A stretch of 64,000 nucleotides of DNA from Liolophura sinensis (taxonomy: Eukaryota > Mollusca > Polyplacophora > Chitonida > Chitonidae). The notes under the pieces were generated by a model. That model had not been told where the DNA came from. It did no database searches and saw nothing but the letters and a program-made list of their open reading frames with translations. The stretch spans positions 22,021,127 through 22,085,126 of the forward strand of contig NC_088297.1 in assembly GCF_032854445.1 (NCBI RefSeq), in the 5' to 3' direction. This document shows, piece by piece, positions 47,276 to 61,800 of the stretch. Made by a program: the position numbers and the translations under genes. The first letter of the stretch is position 1. The number at the start of each line of letters is the position of its first letter.

Positions 47276-48013
47276 GTATACACCCCGGAGTGGTGACAGT
47301 GTGATAGCTGGCAAATGGTTATATTTAACCGGTGGAATATGTCCTCTTGTCAGTTTACCTCAGTCAGGGTTTTATTCTGACTGTACATGTGAATGCATAA
47401 ATAGTAGTACATTACCCCCCCCCCCTCCCCAACTCCCTTCCTAGACAAACCTTCCGACGTAAGAACCGAGCCTCCGACGTCGTTGTGGTAAACGGCTAGG
47501 TGCTATAAGTATAACAGTCTGAGGGTTTAGCCAGTTTCTTAGAACATATTACATTCGAATTCAGCTCCGTCTCCTAGTCAGGAAGTATAATGGTCATTTA
47601 CTTGCTGGTTTTCTGGTTTCTTTACTATTCCCTACACCCACCAATCCGCTCACCAAAGCGTCCACCAAACCGCCAATCAACATATATTTATTTATTTATT
47701 TGATTGAAATTTTACCCTGTACTCAAGATTATTTCACTTGTACGACGGCAACCAGCATGATGATAGGAGGAAACTGGGTAAAGCCCGGGGAAATCGCCAC
47801 GATAGAACAAAAGTGCTTATAAATACAGACCTTTTTAACACCTAGTTCAATAAATTGAAAATTTGTATCAAATATCACAAATACTCACATATGTCAAAGA
47901 TACTCTTTATCTAGTTAATAGTGAACAAAAGCCTTTTATTATTCATATAACGGTGAAATGTCAGGATTTCCTGCACTGATGATATCTCACTGTCTCAGTT
48001 AGATGTCACTTGT
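47276..48013. other. Interval with a SINE fragment, otherwise unrecognised
   Basis: Contains a C-run near 47415 and the reverse-orientation SINE 3' part at 47690-47805 (TTTGATTGAAATTTTACCCTG, CTCAAGATTATTTCACTTGT, GGAGGAAACTGGGTAAAGCC). Nothing else was recognised. Confidence 0.5.
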
Positions 48014-48946
48014 GGTATTACACACCCAGACGCCATGATGTCAAAAAAGAAACATTTTGTTTTACGACGTTCCAGTCCAAGCTTAGCCGACTGACGTCAT
48101 AACACAAAGGCAGTCAACTTTAACACTCCTACGTCAAGCAACAAGTTACGTCATGTACATCATCAAGCTATATACACAGGTCTGTGGAAGTCGGCAGCTA
48201 AAAACATTGTTTAAACTTGATCAAATATGCAAAATCATGATATTGTCAAAATATAAACAGAATATTGCTCCGTGAAGGTTGAATATCATAAATATTTTTC
48301 TCCTGAAAGGTGGAGACGATAACCTATTCGACACTTTGTGTCTTGTGAGTTATCATTTTCACCTCTTAACGGAAACATATTTATGATATTTAACCTTCAC
48401 TGTGCTGATCAACAGCTAGTACTCTTATAGGCTTGAGGTGTACACCTCAGTTTGAGGTGTAGATGAGGTATATCATCAGCCAAAAGTATGCATACACCTC
48501 AGATATACCTCCTGAACTTAGAACACTTTTTGAATATGAGATAAAATGTACCTCAGAGCCACCTCAGCACTTAAAAAAAGCACTAAGAAGATATACCTTA
48601 GGTAACAGCTCAGAAACTTTGAAAGTTGAAAAAATTATGTTGTACCTCAGGTACACCTTAGAGACTTGAAAAGGTTTAAAATAAGAAATCAGATTTGGAC
48701 ATTTACTGCAAACAAAATTGGTGAATACAAAATTACAAGTGTTTGTGCATCTACAAAAAATGAATACAAGCCTTTGCTCACCCTATGCTGATTTCCCATA
48801 TTTTGGGCAAATATTGACCAATCAGAGAGCATGAATCTATTTTCCCCTCGATCAGTTCCAAGGTGACTGCCCTTAAAGATGTGCAGGTCTATGCTGTCGG
48901 AAAACAAGCCCAATTATGCACTGACGGATGTTTCCTGGTGCAGAAT
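48014..48946. repeat. 930-bp dispersed/duplicated repeat, copy 2
   Basis: Near-identical to 34691-35620 along its whole length, with only scattered substitutions and short indels. The flanks differ, so this unit was copied separately from the acetyltransferase blocks. Confidence 0.8.
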
Positions 48947-49737
48947 TTATTAAGTTCTAAATTGCTTAGAAAAGGAGTAGGCCTAAATTTTGACCAAGCA
49001 GAGAAAGACTCATGTAAATTTATATCACTGTTGTTGTAAACCAGGTTAGATTTACAGATAGGCCTACTATAAACAAAGACTAGCACTTACAAACTTACAA
49101 CTTGATCTACAATTCCTACAGAAAATGTCTAAGTTTTGAGGTTGTTTTCTATCAAAATAAAGGTGAAAACAGTGTGTTAAATGTGAGTTACACTCGGGTA
49201 CATCCTCCTTGTACATCAGCATACACCCATGCTGTAACTTGAGTACACCTCAGACATCCAGTTTTTACCAACTCTTTCCAAGGTACACCACCACTGAGGT
49301 GTACTTTAGGTGTATTTTAGGTATTAATTTGTATAATTGGTAGAACTCAGATACACCTTCAAATGTGGTCACAATTTGCTCTGTGACGGCGGTGTCACAG
49401 AAATTCAAAATTCGATCCTTGTCAGATTATAAGGATTGACAGATCACATTGTACTAAAAGCAATTGAGAGCTCCTGTGCGAGCGAGTGAGGAAAGGCCGC
49501 CGGTGAATCAGCGTCTGGTATCCACGTTTGACGAGAATATCGAACTACGACCTTGGGTGAAATCAGACTGTGCGGAGATTACCAGGCTTATTAATGTGGG
49601 TGATGGTACGTGATGTTGTACTGTCTGTGTTTATATGCAGGTTTATGAACATCTAGATTTGTAGGTCGCTGTACACATGAATATTGATATTGAGTTAACC
49701 CCCCCCCCCCCCACCTTCGAAACTACATGTACTCTCC

Positions 49738-49815
49738 AATGATCCTGCGGATGGTCGTAGGTTTCCCTCGGACTCTACCCATGGTGTTAAAACACCAATA
49801 AAATTAAGAAATAAA
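49738..49815 (+). mobile_element. SINE fragment
   Basis: CCTGCGGATGGTCGTAGGTT, CTCGGACTCTACCC and GTTAAAACACCAAT match the main SINE core and tail, with the middle deleted. Confidence 0.65.
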
Positions 49816-50799
49816 TCAATAACTCTACAATGTTCACCGCGCTACTCTGAGTCATGGCGTACATGATAAAGTTTTGATGCTTTCTTGTTTCAAAAAAACT
49901 AGGTTATACCTCGTCTGTCAGCCTTGTCAGTCGCTCGCGTATCTTTTTCTGGACTTTCATCAATAAGAAAAAAGCAGTTCATAGAATTGAATTCATAGCT
50001 TGGTACAAGGCTTCATCATAATGGCTTATAGATCAGATCTATTTTCGACCTCTTATTTCGTCCATTTTTGACAAAATTCATTTCTGTGTTTGTGAAATTT
50101 CTGGTGGAATTTGGCAATTCTACCGAACAGATTTTTGTTTTAACTATTGATTATTCTGAAATGAAATTTGATACCTTTACATGACTTCAAGGAAATACGC
50201 TACAGACAAAGTTCAGCATGCACTGTCAGAGGACAGAAGAATGTCACGAAAATTAATGAACTAGTGTCCTGGTTCCATCTTTCCAATTTCATTTCAATAG
50301 GGGAGTTTCGAGTTCGAACTCTTTTGTCGATAAAGGTAAAAATACTCCTCCTGTATCATGTAATCTGTTGACATTAATTTACCCATCCCTTGTCGGAACA
50401 TTTTCTGGATGGACCACTGACACCCGCTTTGCTTTCAGGAACTTTTAAAGTTCACAAAGGTTCAGGTCTTCAATTTTCTGCATTCTTGGTTTATTCTAAC
50501 AATTTTCTCGGAAACCCTTTTCAGGCGCCCATTTTGTGATAAATGTAATCAAAAATAGTTGCCCAACGATTCTGACTGGTCACGTGGTACAGCAGGACGC
50601 TTTGTATCTTCAGCGGGTTCAAAACTCCACTATTACATTCCTGTTGACCAAAGAAATACGGAATCGTATTTGGGGATTGTTGACATACATTTTACCGAGA
50701 AAACGAAGCGAAACTAGATAGCTGTGACATTTTCTCATCTGTCCAGTGTTTACATAGAATTCTGTTATGTTACTGAGGACGAAAGCGGCCACTCGCATT

Positions 50800-51240
50800 C
50801 TGGAGCCGCGTCTTTTAATACACGCGGGTCGAGAACTCGAGAGTCGAGATTAACAAAAGCCAGGGGAAAAAAATTGCGCGGTTCGCCTAATCTCGACCCG
50901 CGGGTTTTATAACAGGACACGCAAGTAGAGAATGCGAGATCAGTGAAACCGCGCGATATTATTGCTAATCTGGCTCAGTTGTTAAAAATCGAGCGAGAAT
51001 AGCTTAAACAAATGCGCGGTTTTTGCTACTCTCACACTCTCGAGTTTTCGACTCGCGCGTCCCGTCATAGACCTCGCGGGTCGACAACACGACAGTCGAG
51101 ATTGCCAAAAGCCGCGCAATTTTTCTGGTTTTTCGTGTGCGGTATTTAACAACAACTGCTTCAGATTTGCAATAAAATCGCGCGGCTTCACCAATCTCGC
51201 ATTCTGGAGTTCTCGACTTGCGCGTCATGTCATAAAAATG
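50800..51240. mobile_element. Foldback (inverted-repeat) element, GC-rich, copy 2
   Basis: Shares TAATCTCGACCCGCGGGTTT, AAACCGCGCGATATTATTGC and the complementary right end (GCATTCTGGAGTTCTCGACTTG) with 35735-36110. It has an extra outer module on the left (ACTCGCATTCTGGAGCCGCG). Confidence 0.75.
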
Positions 51241-52811
51241 AGATACTGAAAATGGAGATGCATGATGCAAACTGGAAATACATGGCATAGGAGCTATAAA
51301 TCTGTACAGTAAATGATAATTCAAACTCACAATAAAAGTCTTTCTAAAACGGCAGCCGGTTATGACAGGATGTTCTGGCTGGGACACTGTGGGGTATCCT
51401 CATCAGCACAAGGACAAGGCACGTTAACCATAAAGTCTACTGGACAGACCCGTCTAGCTTTGTGTTCAGTCCTGGAATAGGGAATTTTCAAGATAGGGAC
51501 TACACACAACCCCAGCCCTTACTGGTCAGTAATCGGCGGGCAACGCTATACTCATAGAGCTTGCGTCGCTCTCTACCTGTCGCTTTACATCGAGGTCACT
51601 GGGGTCACGGAGATAAGGCAGGAAGTGATGTCAGATAACACAAACAATCCGTCTCCATCTTTATCTCTAATAATACTCAATACACACACATTGTCTTCAT
51701 CTGTATAGTATGTACAACATGATTCTAACCAAAACCTAAAACAACTTTATTGATGAATGCTGACTAAATAGATCCTCGGGAGGACACACGTGATGAGGCT
51801 AAGCCTAAACAAGCTTACGTGTCTGTCACAGGTCAAGCTTGTCTATTGATGGCTGTGACGTAAAGCGTCAGGTACAGAGCGACGCATGCGCTAAAACGGC
51901 TTGGGGCAGCGCTTTATATCTTTGAGATTGTCGTACATGGAAGAACCTTCCACAAATATGGCAGTCACATGCATCTCGCTCCGCGGATAAAAAACTGCAC
52001 GCGCAAAGGGATAAAATACAAAGAAATATGCACGTTTTAGTCCAGGCTATAGTCTTTGAATATTTGTTCATCTTCTTTACTGGGGTTTTTATATATGTTG
52101 TGTATATTCACTGTTTGATGACGATGCTTTTGAACCTTTGATTGTTAGGCTATGTATAGCATAAACCGAGGTTGTAGTTGAAAGCAGATTTGTTGATATC
52201 TGATTGCCGAAGGCCCTTATGGTTACACATGGGCAATTCAGGGAAATGGGTTCAAGATTTGCCTCCGAACTAAAGAGTGAAAAAGCACTGATTGGATAAA
52301 ACCGCCATACAGACATTTTAGGTTGTTGATGCAAAATAAATTTCTGCACTTTTTGGTTTGCACCTAGTTAAAATATATCAGAATTTTGTTAGTTTTTGGA
52401 TAGATCTGAAAACCGTTTAGCCAGTGTAACTTCCAACGCCCCTGGAGGTTACCAAGGTAACAAAATGCTATGGCTTCACTTCCAGCAACCAAAGCTCAAA
52501 AATGGGCGTCAAGCTAGGTTGATTTTTGACATGTTGTAGAGAAAAGTGCAAGCTGCATGTAGTGGTATGGCATTGTACGGCGCGGAAGTTAGGGCATATA
52601 TGTTTTTGAGCTTGAAGTTGACAAATTTACTACATAAATAGTAAGGGAAATCAATACGCTTGCGGGACCTCAAACTCACACTGAGAAAGCTTGCTTCTAT
52701 ATCTGACCTAGTTTTACACTGAAAACCAAGGGTGTGTGAGTACTTTGTTCACGGCCCGGTCATACACTGTACGAGTGGGAAAAAGCATTTTTACAACAGC
52801 TGGGTGCAGAA

Positions 52812-55800
52812 ATGGCCACCGACATCCCAGGAGTCGTCATCCGACCTGCCGAAAAGACTGACTGCGCTGAACTAGCTCGCTTGATAAAGGTACGGGTTTG
52901 CATCACGTCCAAAATACATGTACCGGTAGCACGTTGTGAATATCGCTGTTTCTCAGACGGGTTGGCCGCGTGTTGGCGCGCTAGCGCAGCAGATTGAGTG
53001 AGGAGCATCTAGGGCAATGCGGTCGCTGTGAGTTCCAGTAAAGCTTACGCTTGTTTCCTCTTCACTCGTACGTGGGGAGGTTTTTCAGCAACCTGCAGAC
53101 AGTCGTGGGTTCCTCTGGGTTTGACCCGGTTTCGTCTATTAGGTCGGCCCCCGTAGTATAAGCGAACTATTCTTAAGTACAGCGGAAAACACTGATCAAA
53201 AAAGTGAATTCCCCAACAGCCGAGGTGATGTTTACATGTGTTTCAGGTGACCTTGACGAGGGGGACTGTCGCCGGGCGAGTCCACGTTGAGGGCTGTTGT
53301 ACACCTTCATGACCACTAATCTCACATCCAGAAGATAACGGGTTCGAATCCGCACATGATTGCACATTACTGGAGTTTTTTGTCGGCTAAGTATATGTTG
53401 TCCGGTTTTTAAACGGATTGTGACCATCCTTTTCTGCCAATGATACGCGTTATAGCGAGAGAAATTTGAGAGCTACATCTAAATCACCCCATCCTCCCGA
53501 ATCCAAGAGGTGTTTGGGTGTAGCCCAGGTGAGCACCAGTCTTTCTAGCAAAGACAGCTTGCACGGGTGATGGAGAATTTGAATGGATTGGGTTTGTTTT
53601 CAAGCAACCTGTGTGGTGATTATAACGACTATGTATGTCACCTTACCCTACTTCGCGTCCCAGGCCTGAGTTTTACCTATATATGTATGTGGATATGAAC
53701 ATACCCTGTTTTAGTGGATATAAGCACTTCGTTTTTCTCAGCCGCACGCTTTTGTGATTGTGACGCGTCCATGTGTAAATATAATTGTGTAACATATGCT
53801 GAAAAAAGATTGATGCTTATATGTATAAAACACGGTGTGGCTAACAGTTCCATTACAGTTGTCTCCCTTGGTTTTGTACTATCTTTTTGAATCTGTAGTG
53901 GTGTTAGTTATTGTGTTACTTGGTTGTTGTTTGACACTACATACATATATATATATATATGAATAACCTCATAACACCATCGCTGTCAGGTGGATGGGCG
54001 GAGCTAACAATTTACCTGCAACAAGTTCATCACAAGATTGTTTACGTCAGAGCACATTTAAACTATCGTGGGATCTATTTTTCAACACCCATCACCGTTA
54101 TGATGCTCTACTGATCTAGATCTAAACCATGTAGATTAGGAATGCTTCATATTTACTTCATATAGTTCCGTGTTCGAATCCAGTTCTCGCTGTTTCATGC
54201 CAGGGCGTTCGTTACGTCACTGATGAATGTATATATAAGAAACCGACAGTATACATTATGACTGCAGTCTAAGGAAGGTACCGTAAAAGAATGTACCTCA
54301 TTATCGCAAGGGCTAGTGGGGGACAGAGCGGTCAGAACTTCCCACACCAGGAATATTTATGGTGTTTGTGGCTGGTGTTTGTGTATGTCTGTATGCTTGG
54401 GGTTTATCGTCGTATTTAACAATTTTCCAGCCGTATATCGACGAGGAGGCCTTGGGTGTGTGTACATATATTGTGTCTTCTTATGTCAGGGCGAGTACAT
54501 GTCAGCACGGAATTATGTCTGGGGCGGAGGACACCAGACATGACAGCCAATTCAGTCATTCAAACATTCCAGTCACATTATACTGACTTTGAGTCAACCA
54601 GTCTCGTTTCCGTGCTTTATGCTGTCAGTGGTGAGCGCCATTGGAGACAGCGACAAGTGCAATTTCCGGTGCCATTGTTAATGTCTTTGGTATGAGCCGA
54701 CAACTGGTGTTTAAGACAAAGTGCCAAAGACATTATTAAGCTGGTTGGATTTCAACAGCCTGAACTAGAAATAAGCTCATGCTACTGTTTTATGCCTTAT
54801 CCTAGGATCTCGCTGAATATGAAGGACACCGGGATCATGCTAAACTGACTAAAGAAGGTAAGATATTAAAGTGAATAAGTATTTATTTCATTTATTTGAT
54901 TGGCGTTTTACGCCGTACTCAAGAATATTTCACTTATACGACATCGGCCAGCATTATGGTTAGATAAACCCACGACCATCCGCAGGTAGCTGGAAGACCT
55001 TCCCACGTATGGCTAAAGGAATCCAGGATGAGCTGGACTTGAACTCGCAGGGCCCGCATTGGTGAGAGGCTTCTGGGTCATTACGCTGCGCTAGCGGGCT
55101 AACCAAATGAGCCACGGGCCCCCTTCTGAATAAGTAGGGTGACAAAACTTATCCATGTAGGTAAATCAGTTTGAGTTCAAAAGTAGGATAATTAGATTAA
55201 TACTTGTCATTTTAAGACAGTAAGGGAAGTTAAAATGTCGGTAAACATGCCATAATCAACACCAGCTCATTCAAAAATGACACAGGGTCCAGGATCACGA
55301 AGGGGTCTTAGTCTTAAGTTAAAATTTCGATTTTTAAAGTTTGTATGTTCCTTTCCGTCATTTTGATTAAAATTTGTCTTACCGTAACTTACCCAGAATT
55401 TACGTTGTCAATCAATATTTTGAACTCGTTACACAAGAAATAACAATTTTAAAGTGATGTGAAATTCTGATTTAAGTCTAAAATTGCCTCGTGGGGCCAC
55501 GTCACAAGTGGACATTTACGTCAGCCTCTGGTACCGATTCCACAAAGCAGATTTTGAGTTATCTTTAATTTAAAACCATGTTACAGTTTTCAGTTTTTGC
55601 CAATAGTAGTGGTAATTTTGATGCACTTCTCATACGATGACACTTTAATGTATTCGAATTTTTAATTTCTAGGGCCTAAGACAAGTTCGAAAATCATATT
55701 TTAAATTTGACTTAAATCAGCTACTGGGATCGATTCCACAAAGCCATTTCTGGCTACGATTTTGTAGCTTGTTTTGGGGTGTTATAAATTCCAATTTTGA

Positions 55801-58800
55801 GTATCTCATGAATTTTATCTTAAGACAAACCTGTAAAAAAGTCAACTTCCAGTACCAAATATGAAGCATTCTGGCACGGTCTTAACTTTTGACCTAAGTC
55901 AGAAGTGGCTTTGTGGAATTTGGTGGTACGATCTTTAAATTTTGATTAAAGTCAAAAGTGGCTTTGTGTGATCAGTGGAACGATCTTAAATTTTGACTTG
56001 TCAGAAATGGCTTTGTGGAATCGGTGGTACGATCTTAAATTTTGACTTAAATCAGAAGTGGCTTTGTGGAATTGGTGGTACGATCTTAAATTTGACTGAA
56101 GTCAAAAGTGGCTTTGTGTGATCAGTGGAACGATCTTAAATTTTGACTTGTCAGAAATAGCTTTTTGGGAATCGGTGGTACGATCTTAAATTTTGACTTA
56201 AGTCAGAAGTGGCCTTTGTGGAATCGGTGGTACGATCTTAAATTTTGACTTGTCAGAAATGGCTTTGTGGAATCGGTGGTACGATCTTAAATTTTGACTG
56301 AAGTCAAAAGTGGCTTTGTGTGATCAGTGGAACGATCTTAAATTTTGACTTGTCAGAAATGGCTTTGTGGAATCGGTGGTACGATCTTAAATTTTGACTG
56401 AAGTCAAAAGTGGCTTTGTGTGATCAGTGGGACGATCTTAAATTTTGACTTGTCAGAAATGGCTTTGTGGAATCGGTGGTACGATCTTAAATTTTGACTG
56501 AAGTCAAAAGTGGCTTTGTGTGATCAGTGGAAACGATCTTAAATTTTGACTTGTCAGAAATGGCTTTGTGGAATCGGTATCATAATTATGTGTAACCTGA
56601 GCGCCACCTATATATGCGTTTCTGTTTTGGGGGGTGGGGAGTGGGGGGAGGGGCGAGTATAGTTTAGGTAGCATATTTTTTAATTATTCCTTAATTGGGT
56701 TTGTTGGGGCTTTCAGGGTTACAGGTTCGAATCCAGCCGTGGGTTGATCCAGCCGTAAGTCACATTAGGTTTCTTCTATGCACCTATTAATCTAAACTGC
56801 GTGGTACAAGGGAAAAATCTTGAGTGCGGGTTTAAACCACAGTAAACCAAGCAAACAAACAAATAAATCAATCAGTAAACAAATAAAGTAATTAATAAAT
56901 GTTTCAGAGTTGGAGGAGGATGGGTTTGGAGAGGATCGCTGGTTTTACGGTTTTGTGGCAGAAGATCCTAATGCTGTTCGTTCAGAAACAGGTTAGTGAT
57001 ACCATGAAAAATTGATTTGAACTCATATTCAGCACCACTTTTGCAATCGTTTTAACATTATTTAGTAAAATTAACCATAGTTCCTTTGTAAAGCGTTATG
57101 GCAGCTGAGAACCACGTGGTAAGGACTTCCCTGTCACTAACTTTCTCGGAGAGACTTGGTGACAAGCGTTTGAGCATTCTTATTTGGGGTTTTCTGGTTT
57201 TGGCGTTTTCTGGTTTTGGCGGTTTGGGCGTGTTCTCGTTGATGGGTGAGATTAAATAAGTTCACCGACGGGCGTGTGCTATGGACCAGTGTGGCACACA
57301 CTTTCCGCTTGCTCGACGGGGTGAACCTGTGTGCATGTAGAAAAGTTAGTTTTCCTCCATCAGTGACATTTAGGTAGAATATTTAACAAGAAAACCAACA
57401 AAAATCAATTCTAGCTGCAGTTTTCTTCTCATTGTCGCACAAGCATCGTTCTTTACGTACATTCAATAATACTTTACATGTTGATGTCATTTATTTGTTT
57501 GATTGGACTTTTAATCCGTACCCAGGGATATTTCACTTGTACGAGGGCGAGCCAACGTTATGGAGGGAGGAAACCCGGAAGAGTCAATAGGAAACTCACA
57601 TTGAACCGCAAGCTGCTGATAGACCTTCCAGCATGAGCTGGACTTGAACTCATAGTGATCTCATCACTGAGAGGCTTTTATGGTGCTGCGGTAGTAGGCT
57701 AACCTCTAGGCCACAAAAGCCCTCATCGATGTTGACTGGCATATCGCCACGTGGGCAATATTTCAGCCATATCGTGCGACATCCATGTTGAATACATACA
57801 CGCGTATTACACATATCAAATTGACAAACTAAAGATGTTTACGTCTGAGTATCAATAAGGGAGAGGGTTTTGTAGAGGTGGGAAATGGATGGGAGGGATA
57901 AGAGGAACTTTATGCAGATAAGCCTCTCTGACCGAGACAAATGGCGTTCACTGAGAAAAAAACAACAAAACAGCTTGTGCCTGGCGCGTGAGATCGCCTG
58001 TTCGAACCCGGCTTTTGCAAGTTCAGTTGATGCCTTCTGTCCGGGGATTTATCAGGTACCTGGCGAGGGTCGGTCGATTTTCTCGGGCTCTGGCCGAAGT
58101 CCTGGAAGAGAAACATTCTGGAAATCCTCTGGAAAAACACTATGAAGGGGTATGTCGGTATACAGTGGAGTAATTGTCAGGACATCAGTGTACATATAAT
58201 CAGTGCTGGCCACAATTGACAATTCATATCACATTTCCACGGTAACTTTTGGGTGCACTACCTGTACCTGAATCTGTGAGACCCGATACTCCTCGTCACT
58301 TGATGCAATTTGCAGTCAAATTCCTGATAGCGATTGTGCGATCCAATTTTTCCCAAAAGTGACAAACAGGTGATCGAGGTGAAACAACCATGTCGGCGGG
58401 ACTTTTCTCTGCTCTCTGTGAATCCGCCTCCATATCCTGAAAGAAAAAACCAAAATAAACAAACAAACAAAATTAAACAAAATAAAAAAGAAAACTAGGC
58501 TAAGAATAAAATGTGGAAGCCTCTGCTACAAAACAGTACCACTCAACTGGCAGACAAAATATTAAAACAGGCCGCCCATATGAGCAAAAGAAAATATATC
58601 TGAGAAAGCATGGGATTACATTCGTCTTCACTGCCTGGAAGCACTAATTATGGTGTGTGGCTCGCTAATCTCCTGACACAATCTTTACACTTGTACTTTC
58701 AGACCCCCCTCGCTTGATCGGCTATGTCGTGTATTTCATGATATACTACTCATACGAGGGTAGAGCAGTTTACATGCGAGATTTGTATGTATCCTCGGAG

Positions 58801-61800
58801 TTCCGAAAGAAGGGGATCGGCAAAACACTGATGAAGAAAGTTGCTCAGGTATAATGGAAAGTTGCTTGAGTATGAAGTTGCTGCGATAAAATTTGGTAAA
58901 CCGTGGTAAGTTGTCGGGAATCTAATCGGGTATACCGTGGTAAGTTGTTGGGATCTAATCGGGTACACGGTGGTAAGTTGTTGAGGTCTAATCGGATACA
59001 CGGTGGTAAGTTGTTGAGGTATAATCGGATATACCGTGGCAAGTTGTTGATGTCTACTCCTGCATACGGTGGCAAGTTGTTGAGGTCTAATCGAGTATAC
59101 CGTGGTATAATCGAGCCATACCTGCGGATGGTCGTGGGTTTCCCCCGGGCTGTGCTCGGTTTCCACCCACAATAATGCTGGCCGCCGTCGTATAAGTGAA
59201 ATATTCTTAAGTACGGCGTAAAACACCAATCAAACAAATCTAATCGGGTACACGGTGGTAAATTGTTGAGCTATAATCGGGTATACCGTGGCAAGTTTTT
59301 GATGTCTACTCCTGCATACGGTGGTAAATTGTTGAGGTCTAATCGGGTATACCGTGGTAAATTGTTGAGGTTTAATGGGGTATACTGTGGCAAGTTGCTG
59401 AGGTTTAATCGGTTATAATGTGGCAAGTTGTTGAGGTCAAATCGGGTATATTGTGGTAAGTTGTTGAGGTCTAATCGGGTATACCGTGGTAAGTTGCTGA
59501 GGTCTAATCGAGTATACCTTGGTATGTTGTTGAGGTCTAATCCGGTATACTGCGGTAAGTTGTTGAGGTATAATCGGGTATATTGTGGTAAGTTGTTGAA
59601 GTTCCATTGTGACTGTGGCAAGTTGTTGAGGTCTAATCGAGTATGTCGTAGTAAGTTGTTAACGTCTAATCAGGTATACCGTGGTAAGTTGTTGAGGTCT
59701 AATCGGATATACCGTGGTAAGTTGCTGAGGTCTAATCGGGGATAACGTGGTAAGTGGATGAGGTCTAATCAAGTATACTGTGGTACATGTAAGTTGCTGA
59801 GGTCTAATCGGGTATACCGTGGTACATCTAAAGTGCTGAGGTCTTATCGGGTATACCGTGGTAAGTTGTTGAGGTCTTATCGGGTATATTGTGGTAACTT
59901 GCTGAGGTCTAATCGGGTATACCGTGGTAAGTTGTTGAGGTCTAATCGGGTATACCGTGGTAAGTTGTTGAGGTCTAATCGGGTATACCGTGGCAAGCTG
60001 TTGAGGTCTTTTCGAGTATACCGTGTTAATTGTTGAGGTCTAATTGGATATATTATGGTAAGTTGTTGAGGTCTAATCGGGTATACCGTGGTAAGTTGCT
60101 GAGGTCTAATCGAGTATACCTTGGTATGTTGTTGAGGTCTAATCCGGTATACTGCGGTAAGTTGTTGAGGTATAATCGGGTATATTGTGGTAAGTTGTTG
60201 AAGTCCCATTGTGACTGTGGCAAGTTGTTGAGGTCTAATCGAGTATGTGGTAGTAAGTTGTTAACGTCTAATCAGGTATACCGTGGTAAGTTGTTGAGGT
60301 CTAATCGGATATACCGTGGTAAGTTGCTGAGGTCTAATCGGGGATAACGTGGTAAGTGGATGAGGTCTAATCAAGTATACTGTGGTACATGTAAGTTGCT
60401 GAGGTCTAATCGGGTATACCGTGGTACATCTAAAGTGCTGAGGTCTTATCGGGCATACCGTGGTAAGTTGTTGAGGTCTTATCGGGTATATTGTGGTAAC
60501 TTGCTGAGGTCTAATCGGGTATACCGTGGTAAGTTGTTAAGGTCTAATCGGGTATACCGTGGTAAGTTGTTGAGGTCTAATCGGGTATACCGTGGCAAGC
60601 TGTTGAGGTCTTTTCGAGTATACCGTGTTAATTGTTGAGGTCTAATTGGATATATTATGGTAAGTTGTTGAGGTCTAATGGGGTATATTGTGGTAAGCTG
60701 TTAAGGTCTAATTGGGTATACCGTGGTAAGTTGTTGAGGTCTAATCGGGTATACCGTGGTAAGCTGTTGAGGTTTTATCGAGTATACCATGTTAATTGTT
60801 GAGGTCTAATCGGATATATTATGGTAAGTTGTTGAGGTCTAATCGAGTATATTGTGGTAAGTTGTTAAGGTCTAATCGGGTATACCGTGGTAAGTTGTTA
60901 ATGTTTAATCGGATATACCGTGGTAAGCTGTTGAGGTCTAATTGGGTATATTGTGGTAAGTTCTTGAGGTCTAATCAGGTATATCGTGGTAAATTCTTGA
61001 AGTAAAATCGGGTATACCGTGTAGCTGCTTAAGTATAAACTAGTATACCGCATAAATAATAAACCGCTGTGCAAACTCTATGACAATACATTAATAATAC
61101 ATCGACAATACGCTGTTGGTGTTGTTGTTACAATACTGACGAAAACAGATATATTTATAGGATTTTTTTTTTGTACTTTTACATGACGTTGTTTTAAATC
61201 TTTTTCAGTTCTATTCTGAAAAAGTGTAGTCTCAAGTGCGCGTGGTTTTTTTTAGTTTATTGGAGTGTCAACGTAAATAAATGACCAATCCGATTTTGTA
61301 TTACTAACTTAAATTAAGCGAAATTAAATCATTTAGGTATAAATGAGTTGCGCAGGTATAAACAAGAGAAATAATGCATCTATACTGTGGAGTTACTTAA
61401 GTAAAATTAGTAGTTTACTCAGGTATAGTTCGAGGCTGTAAAATGGGAAGTGGCTTTGGTGTATAGCGGGATGTTTATTTGGAACACAACATTGTAAGTT
61501 GCCCAGAAGGTGAGGAGAATTTATCTGGTATATTACATGTTTAAGTTCGGCAGATATATTAGATATTTGCGCAGGTATTATGGAAAGTTACATAGTTGTT
61601 TTGTGCGCGAGAATGTTTTACATCTTAATGTGGCCCATGGATAGCTACTCCTAAGCTAGACAATTGCCCATGGGTAAAGGCTGCTAAGCTAGACAATTGC
61701 CAAAGAATAACTACTGCTAATCTAGACAGTTGCCCATGGATAACTACTGGTAATCTAGACAATTGCCCATGGATAACTGCTGCTGATTTAGACAATTCCC

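Larger units (their letters stand above)
49524..52000 (+). pseudogene. Decayed acetyltransferase copy (pseudo-exon 1 plus intron remains)
   Basis: Pseudo-exon 1 is 49524-49595: exactly 24 codons, as in gene 1, reading DENIELRPWVKSDCAEITR with ACG where the ATG should be and a donor GTGGGT in place. Downstream sequence is colinear with the introns of gene 1: GATATTGAGTTAACC against 27260, ATACCTCGTCTGTCA against 28150, and CACAGGTCAAGCTTGTCTA near 51828 against 29759. Exons 2-5 were not found. The foldback element at 50800 interrupts it. It is a dead relative of gene 1. Confidence 0.75.

Noticed and set aside
51470-51495. Possible trace of exon 2 in the decayed acetyltransferase copy
   Set aside because: Only a short GGGAATTTTCAAGAT-like similarity without splice sites, too weak to annotate.
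58903-61005. Proteins made of 11-residue repeats (LLRSNRVYRGK and reverse-strand counterparts)
   Set aside because: They lie wholly within intron 4 minisatellites. The unit is open on both strands, and the true exon frame stops immediately after the donor.
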